Below the pieces are notes generated by a model, which saw only the letters and a list, made by a program, of their open reading frames with translations, did no database searches and had not been told where the DNA came from. From Chromera velia (taxonomy: Eukaryota; Sar; Chromeraceae): a DNA stretch of 12,500 nucleotides. Made by a program: the position numbers and the translations under genes. Positions 9,588 to 12,500 of the stretch are shown in pieces. Location: NCBI GenBank assembly GCA_018398765.1, contig JAHBMJ010000391.1, forward strand, positions 1 to 12,500, in the 5' to 3' direction. Position 1 is the first letter of the stretch; each line of letters begins with the position of its first letter.

Positions 9588-10718
9588 GAGACAGGACGGT
9601 CAATGGAGGAATCACACAGGCAGCTGTGCTTCCTTTCCTGTTCGAGGCGGCAGATACCGAGAGAACAAACAGAATAGAGACCCTGGTTCTTTCTCTCTCT
9701 CTCTCTTTCTTTCTCTCTCTCTCTCTCCTCTGTCCCCGTCATTTCCTTCTCCCTCCTCCCAGCATCCCTAACAAATCGGCCAAAGAAGAAGGAGACTGAG
9801 GGGCAGAAGGGCAGCCCGACAGAGAGCGGCTGAACCGCAAAACACTTGCAGAGTAGAGTTACAAAAGCCGAGAGACAAGGGGAAGAATGAATGAATGAAC
9901 GAAGCACGACGGAGGGGAAGGAAAGAAGATTCTGACTTGAGAGTTTCAAGGTCTGAAGGCAGAAGGGCAATGAGTCGATCATCTCAGCAGCTGTGACATC
10001 GTATGGGCCGAGGCCTGCAAAGGAAATGAATGAGGAGGGAAGTGTGTGTGCTTGGGGGGGATAAAATGAGAAAAAGCGGGAATTGAGGGAAAAGGAAAGG
10101 GGCAAATGGAAGGGTAGGAAGACGAAGCACGCAGGACATGAAGAAAGAGAGGCTGTACGGAACACGAGAAGGAGGAATGGAGAAACAAAGAAACCAATGC
10201 AGACCACCGAAAGAATGTTGTCGGCAAGCAAGGTTGGAGGCTTTGGAGACGGCAACCAAAAGAGAGGGAGCAGGAGAGGGAGGGCATCAGAAGGATCGTG
10301 TTTTTACAATGATTTGATCAGTCCATTCTCTCATGAAAGGTGGAGAAGAAAAGAAAAAACTGACTGGACAGATTCAGCTCCAGAAGGGGGCGGCTGGGAA
10401 ACAGACCCTGAAGGAAGGAAGGCAGGTCGGCAGGTCGGCATTGGACTCGACTTCTATTTGCATGTATGTATACCCACCCCGACATGCAATGCAAGGCAAA
10501 AGTGCTGTGAACATGTCCTCCTCGGAAATGGGTGGCGGCGGCAGCAACTCGCGGCAAGAGATTTTTTTTGTTCTTATACTGTACTGCTTCCCTCAGTTCC
10601 ACCCGGTCTCCTCACTCTTCCTGTCTTTCTGTCTCGCAGAAACAGAGCTGCAGACACTTCCAGCAATTCTCTGTCCTTTGACGTTGCCCGATGTCCTTCC
10701 AACAACAATGCAGACAAA

Positions 10719-10753
<35 letters not shown>

Positions 10754-11691
10754 GAGCCATGTGTTCGAGGGGGACTGACCCTTCGGGACAGGTGGAGGGT
10801 CAGCCAGACGCGACCGAAGTCTTTCTGATTCAGAAACTTCCTCAGCAGCTGCAGAACGGAAATGAAAAAGGAAACGCTCATGTCCTGGTCGCTTACAATA
10901 GGAGACACTGAAGAATACAGAGCTGACACGTAAAGAAAGGAACGGGAAAAGAGAAGAGCTGATTTGAAACCCGAGGAAAAATGAAACAAACACTTCTACA
11001 CATGAAGTTTTGGATTGGGCATTGCCAAAGAGCGCAGGGAGAGAGAAAAGGAAAAACGCCGAACAGCAGAGTTCAGGCAGATGCATCGATCCATCTACAG
11101 GAATGCATGCCAACACACGTAGGGACGCATCCTCCTCCCAGCCATAGTAAGAAATCCCCTAAAAATCACATGTATGCAGGCAGACACAAACTACACATAA
11201 TGCGAAAGGTGCGCACACAGACAGCCTACTTGCGGCACTGCAATTTGAGGAGACTCTCAGCCAGGCGACGTTCCCAACAGAAGCGAGAGACATGCAAACC
11301 AACGACAGGCTGAAATCTGGAGCAAGGCCAATGAGAACGTTTTTGTGTGGTACCCAAGCTGGCTTTGTGAGCATATTCATGCACTTGGGTCTCCTCCTTA
11401 TGACATGCAGCCATGCACACTCACCTGGGGATCCGGGTCGAGGGCCTTTGCAAAGGCTCTCTCTCTCAGAGCCACCTCGTGCTTCTCTTTCTTCTCATCG
11501 TGCTCCCCCTTCTCCTTCGGGGTTTCTGTGGTAGGCTCGTTTTTTTCGTCCTTCCTCTGGTTGTTGGCCCTTCTATCTTGCCTCTGCGGGTGATATTTTC
11601 TCTTCCCCCGTCTCCCCCCATTCCCCGCTCCCCTGGTCGCCTGAGGCGCGCTCGCTGGAGCCCCAGCAGACCCGCAAGCCCCTCCTTCCAT
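3716..11691 (-). CDS. Leucine-rich-repeat protein of ribonuclease-inhibitor type, 16 exons (spliced gene model)
   Basis: The model joins 16 exons on the minus strand (1770 nt with stop, 589 residues); every intron is GT-AG and phase is continuous. The start ATG at 11691-11689 has an in-frame TGA six bases upstream, and the stop is at 3718-3716. Domain order: a charged low-complexity N-terminus (residues 1-89), a lead-in (about 90-126), eleven single-exon LRRs (about 127-448), a short linker and a basic helix with an Ala/Ser/Gly-rich C-terminus. The repeats carry LxxLxLxxN or LxxLxLxxC alternately, as in ribonuclease-inhibitor LRRs, which fold into a curved protein-binding solenoid. No signal peptide, membrane segment, NACHT, kinase or other catalytic domain is seen, so a cytosolic or nuclear binding role is inferred; the partner is unknown. 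The [13 protein letters not shown] stretch in the N-terminus could be a nuclear signal. One extra exon may be missing between 4495 and 5215. Confidence 0.75.
4429..4494 (-). CDS. LRR gene exon 15: linker after the repeats
   Basis: 66 nt, phase 1-1, with acceptor CATGCAG and donor GTGAGT. It encodes [20 protein letters not shown] then M. It is not a canonical LRR and probably caps the solenoid or links to the C-terminal helix. A CAGA array (TCTG in the sense strand) lies immediately upstream of the acceptor. Confidence 0.7.
4506..4612. repeat. CAGA tetranucleotide microsatellite in an LRR-gene intron
   Basis: About 25 CAGA units with interspersed GAGACAGA copies. On the gene's sense strand it is TCTG and ends about 10 nt before the acceptor of exon 15. 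Confidence 0.9.
4729..4764 (-). CDS. Possible extra mini-exon of the LRR gene (low confidence)
   Basis: 36 nt between TTTGTAG and a strong donor GTAAGT. It is phase-neutral (1-1) and would encode about 12 residues resembling an LRR strand (SSLSLSL). Including it would raise the product to 601 residues. It lies inside the longest intron of the gene, where one exon appears to be missing. The sequence is low in complexity, so chance is a serious alternative. Confidence 0.2.
5216..5290 (-). CDS. LRR gene exon 14: repeat, short C type
   Basis: 75 nt, phase 1-1, with acceptor AATGCAG and donor GTCAGT. The split codon gives D, then [20 protein letters not shown] and VIRS. It is the last clear repeat in the model. 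Confidence 0.75.
5463..5548. repeat. TG dinucleotide microsatellite in an LRR-gene intron
   Basis: A nearly continuous (TG)n on + with rare TGCG, TACG and TGTC interruptions. Frames through it give only Thr-His or Cys-Val runs and are not coding. Confidence 0.9.
5707..5793 (-). CDS. LRR gene exon 13: repeat, long N type
   Basis: 87 nt, phase 1-1, with acceptor CCTGCAG and donor GTCAGT. It starts [20 protein letters not shown], then TSIYELDVS. It is a close structural parallel of exon 11 (IDMSGW versus IDVKGW). Confidence 0.85.
6018..6081. repeat. Compound (CT)n(CA)n(CAGA)n microsatellite in an LRR-gene intron
   Basis: Three adjoining simple repeats: CT at about 6019-6037, CA at about 6037-6057 and CAGA at about 6056-6080. 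It lies between exons 12 and 13. Confidence 0.9.
6150..6227 (-). CDS. LRR gene exon 12: repeat, short C type
   Basis: 78 nt, phase 1-1, with acceptor CATGCAG and encoding [19 protein letters not shown] then LRKLEVR. Three donors compete: GTGAGA inside the strand, AGAG|GTGGGC at 6150/6149 (chosen because it keeps phase 1 and the strand length) and a better-looking TAC|GTGAGT further on that would end in phase 0. Only the chosen one joins exon 13 in frame. Confidence 0.7.
6671..6769 (-). CDS. LRR gene exon 11: repeat, long N type
   Basis: 99 nt, phase 1-1, with acceptor GTGTGCAG and donor GTCAGT. It starts [20 protein letters not shown], then [13 protein letters not shown]. It has a small Lys/Glu/Gly insertion relative to exon 13. 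The upstream intron ends in a long sense-strand TG microsatellite. Confidence 0.8.
6779..7020. repeat. Long compound CA / CACG / GA / CT microsatellite region in an LRR-gene intron
   Basis: CA repeats at about 6786-6830 are followed by an 18-bp word (CACACACGCACGCACGAA) present twice, further CA/TACA tracts, a GA tract at about 6929-6949, CACG/CGCG words and a CT tract at about 7002-7020. The GA and CT tracts are complementary. It is the longest simple-sequence region of the window and lies in the intron before exon 11. Confidence 0.9.
7176..7253 (-). CDS. LRR gene exon 10: repeat, short C type
   Basis: 78 nt, phase 1-1, with acceptor CCTGCAG and donor GTCAGT. It encodes [19 protein letters not shown] then LTKLSLS. 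This is the clearest match to the ribonuclease-inhibitor repeat layout. The intron to exon 9 is the shortest of the gene (174 bp). Confidence 0.85.
7428..7562 (-). CDS. LRR gene exon 9: repeat, N type with a Pro/Ala insertion
   Basis: 135 nt, phase 1-1, with acceptor GCCAG (not the usual TGCAG) and donor GTGAGG. It starts [19 protein letters not shown], then has an insertion [18 protein letters not shown] before the strand LRVLDLG. The insertion is about 15 residues beyond the usual length and would sit as a loop before the next strand. Confidence 0.8.
7719..7753. repeat. GA microsatellite in an LRR-gene intron
   Basis: AGAGG/GA-rich sequence passing into a pure (GA)n of about 12 units, between exons 8 and 9. 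Confidence 0.85.
7908..7982 (-). CDS. LRR gene exon 8: repeat, short C type
   Basis: 75 nt, phase 1-1, with acceptor CATGCAG and donor GTTAGT. It encodes [19 protein letters not shown] then QTLSIS. It is one of the two shortest repeats. Confidence 0.75.
8344..8411. repeat. Compound (CT)n(GT)n(GA)n microsatellite capable of a hairpin
   Basis: CT at about 8345-8362, GT at about 8362-8384 and GA at about 8384-8403. The CT and GA arms are complementary, with GT as the loop. It begins only about 10 nt inside the intron after the donor of exon 7. Confidence 0.9.
8416..8505 (-). CDS. LRR gene exon 7: repeat, long N type
   Basis: 90 nt, phase 1-1, with acceptor GGTGCAG and donor GTCAGT. It starts R-N-G and contains [20 protein letters not shown] then RSLLID. 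The W-x-x-L-A core of the repeat helix is conserved with exons 11 and 13. Confidence 0.8.
8927..9007 (-). CDS. LRR gene exon 6: repeat, short C type
   Basis: 81 nt, phase 1-1, with acceptor GTGCAG and donor GTCAGT. The split codon gives D, then [20 protein letters not shown] and RDLKLS. A sense-strand TG repeat runs right up to the acceptor. Confidence 0.8.
9010..9072. repeat. CA then CGCA microsatellite adjoining a splice acceptor
   Basis: (CA)n at about 9011-9035 then (CGCA)n to about 9058 and further CA/CGCA copies. On the sense strand it reads as TG/TGCG and ends at the TGCAG acceptor of exon 6. Confidence 0.9.
9455..9544 (-). CDS. LRR gene exon 5: repeat, long N type
   Basis: 90 nt, phase 1-1, with acceptor CTGCAG and donor GTCAGC. 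It starts R-N and contains [20 protein letters not shown], ending in VY. The acceptor is preceded in the sense strand by a long TCTG/CT microsatellite. Confidence 0.75.
9549..9595. repeat. CAGA/GA microsatellite adjoining a splice acceptor
   Basis: (GA)n followed by (CAGA)n. On the sense strand it is TCTG then CT, running into the TGCAG acceptor of exon 5 like an extended polypyrimidine tract. Confidence 0.85.
9687..9728. repeat. CT/CTTT pyrimidine tract in an LRR-gene intron
   Basis: Nearly pure TC repeats with three TTTC interruptions, in the intron between exons 4 and 5. Confidence 0.85.
9937..10014 (-). CDS. LRR gene exon 4: repeat, short type
   Basis: 78 nt, phase 1-1, with acceptor TTTGCAG and donor GTCAGA. 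It encodes [20 protein letters not shown] then TLKLS. It matches the helix-then-strand layout of a ribonuclease-inhibitor LRR. The position that is C in later short repeats is L here. Confidence 0.75.
10365..10407 (-). CDS. LRR gene exon 3: short exon, phase converter 0 to 1
   Basis: 43 nt with acceptor CCTTCAG and donor GTCAGT. It encodes [14 protein letters not shown] plus one nucleotide. LLELNLS is a classic LRR strand. It converts the phase-0 lead-in exons to the phase-1 register used by all repeat exons, which supports its being real despite its size. Confidence 0.65.
10720..10751. repeat. CA microsatellite in an LRR-gene intron
   Basis: A pure (CA)n of about 15 units, in the intron between exons 2 and 3, starting about 30 nt after the exon 2 donor on the sense strand. 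Confidence 0.9.
10780..10848 (-). CDS. LRR gene exon 2: start of the repeat domain
   Basis: 69 nt, phase 0-0. It has acceptor TTCTGCAG and donor GTCAGT and encodes [20 protein letters not shown] followed by SRR. It joins exon 1 directly in frame, giving [14 protein letters not shown]. The LTLHLS element has the spacing of an LRR beta strand. Confidence 0.65.
11425..11691 (-). CDS. LRR gene exon 1: start codon and charged N-terminus
   Basis: 267 nt, phase 0-0, 89 codons, with donor CAG|GTGAGT at 11425/11424. It begins [17 protein letters not shown] and becomes K/E/R/Q-rich ([20 protein letters not shown]), ending [16 protein letters not shown]. It reads as disordered or helical sequence, not LRR. 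The frame extends one TTG codon upstream before a TGA at 11697-11695, so the ATG at 11691 is the natural start unless an upstream exon is spliced on. Confidence 0.7.
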
Positions 11692-12320
11692 CAATCAACC
11701 GGAAGAAGGTCGCTTGGGAAGGACGAAAAATCGCAACAAGAAGAAGATTGGTTGTTCGCACTGCCGCCTTGTTGCAAGCGCAGAGCCCAGTACACGCAAC
11801 GCGGGACCCCTTTCCGTCACCACGAAGCGATGCAACAGACACAGACAATTTTTCTTCGGCCGACTCCTGCAGGAAAAGACGTTGGATGGTCGACTACCCC
11901 CACCAAAAACCCACACTCTAACGCAAAACAGCGCGGATGTTTTGAGATGAAGTTTTGAGCAGACTGGAAAAAGATCGATGGGCATGAAGGCGCGCCGCTG
12001 CGTCTCCTTTCGGACCCGCCGGGCCGTGGGCCCGCCCAGTCTCGCGCGCGCGCGGCGTCGCGCTCGGCACGGCCGGCTCACATGCATGCAAACTCCTTCA
12101 CATGAATCACATCTGCTTCACTATACTCCACTCTTTCAAGCTTTCTTCTGTCGAGAGTCTGCATGTCAGACAACAGAACATGCATTCTTACCGAGGCGCC
12201 ATGGATTATTGAAATATGAAGTGATGCTGAGAACGAGAATGGCTAAATCTTGGTAAGCGAAGCGTGTTTCAAGCTTCAAAAGCGTCCCAACGGGCTTGAG
12301 CCATTCCGTTTCAGACTAAA
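11692..12320. promoter_or_regulatory. Divergent intergenic region between the LRR gene and the secreted-protein gene
   Basis: The two genes point away from each other, so both promoters or 5' UTRs should lie here. It contains a CG-rich island at about 11985-12076 with a (CG)n core, then a CATGCATGCA word at 12081-12090. A strong donor (TTG|GTAAGC at 12252/12253) and an acceptor (TTTCAG ending at 12314) could define a 62-bp intron in the 5' UTR of the + gene. The open frames here (for example 11978-12256) are unrecognised. Confidence 0.4.
12042..12063. repeat. CG dinucleotide tract within a GC-rich island
   Basis: CGCGCGCGCGCGG followed by CGTCGCGC, an alternating purine-pyrimidine run in the divergent intergenic region. 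It is the most GC-rich point of the window. Confidence 0.7.
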
Positions 12321-12500
12321 ATGACTTGTCCGTCTACCTCGAGGAAAACAATGCGCAGCGTCATTGCAATTTGTGCCCTGCTTGTCGCACAAGCTCTGGC
12401 AGCAGACGTACTGTGCACGTACACGCAGACGGGATGTTCGGGAACTGCGGACTGTGCCAGTAGCTATACAAACTGTGTCACTTCCACGAGCGTCAGTGTT
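12321..12500 (+). CDS. Secreted cysteine-rich protein, N-terminal part (runs off the window)
   Basis: The frame is open from the ATG at 12321 to the window end (60 codons). A second in-frame ATG at 12351 starts a textbook signal peptide, MRSVIAICALLVAQALA, with likely cleavage before ADVLC; the first ATG would add MTCPSTSRKT. The mature part shown is rich in Cys, Thr and Ser (CTYTQTGCSGTADCASSYTNC), with cysteines at four positions in about 20 residues, suggesting a disulphide-bonded extracellular or secretory-pathway protein. I cannot assign a family from this fragment. An acceptor-like TTTCAG lies just upstream of the first ATG. Confidence 0.7.
   Translation, partial: MTCPSTSRKTMRSVIAICALLVAQALAADVLCTYTQTGCSGTADCASSYTNCVTSTSVSV

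Noticed and set aside
9509-10255. Long minus-strand open frame of 248 codons
   Set aside because: It crosses two real exons but in the wrong frame for exon 5 and through intron sequence; the spliced exons explain the LRR-like part.
4500-10751. CRISPR array
   Set aside because: The tandem sequences are simple di- and tetranucleotide repeats without unique spacers; the context is eukaryotic introns.
11230-11309. Possible additional minus-strand exon between exons 1 and 2 ([20 protein letters not shown])
   Set aside because: It has a CAG acceptor and a GT donor, but it is 80 nt long and would break the frame between exon 1 (phase 0) and exon 2 (phase 0), which join perfectly without it.

Overview
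This is a eukaryotic nuclear window. Coding sequence is broken into short exons with GT-AG junctions, introns are full of dinucleotide and tetranucleotide microsatellites, and nothing bacterial (operon, Shine-Dalgarno, phage or IS gene) is visible. Many single-repeat leucine-rich-repeat exons, roughly balanced base composition, heavy CA/CAGA microsatellites and TGCATGCA words would suit an alveolate alga or protist, for example a chromerid such as Chromera velia. That assignment is inference from style, not proof.

Layout. At 224-472 (+) lies the last exon of a gene whose body is outside the window; it carries a GPNNFGPEPLG motif resembling the tail of DUF805 membrane proteins. From 473 to about 3700 there is mostly non-coding sequence: an AT-rich stretch, short tandem repeats, a notable array of five CANNTG words spaced exactly 11 bp apart between T-rich and A-rich arms (about 1827-1979), and one weak candidate exon on + (2785-3080).

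The main feature is one gene on the minus strand, 11691 down to 3716. I assembled 16 exons by hand. All introns are GT-AG, the reading phase is continuous, and the product is 589 residues. Exon 1 encodes a low-complexity, highly charged N-terminus. Exons 2-3 lead into the repeat domain. Exons 4-14 each encode one leucine-rich repeat, all in phase 1-1. The last exon encodes a K/R/E/A-rich helix and Ala/Ser-rich tail. The repeats alternate strictly between a short 'C' type (75-81 bp) and a long 'N' type (87-135 bp), the A/B alternation of ribonuclease-inhibitor-type LRR proteins. The introns hold nearly all of the window's microsatellites.

From 11692 to 12320 is a divergent intergenic region with a CG-rich island and a TGCATGCA word. 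At 12321 or 12351 (+) begins a secreted, cysteine-rich protein, cut off by the window end. No evidence links the three genes functionally beyond adjacency. The most informative observation is the exon architecture of the LRR gene; the region 4495-5215 of that gene is not fully resolved.
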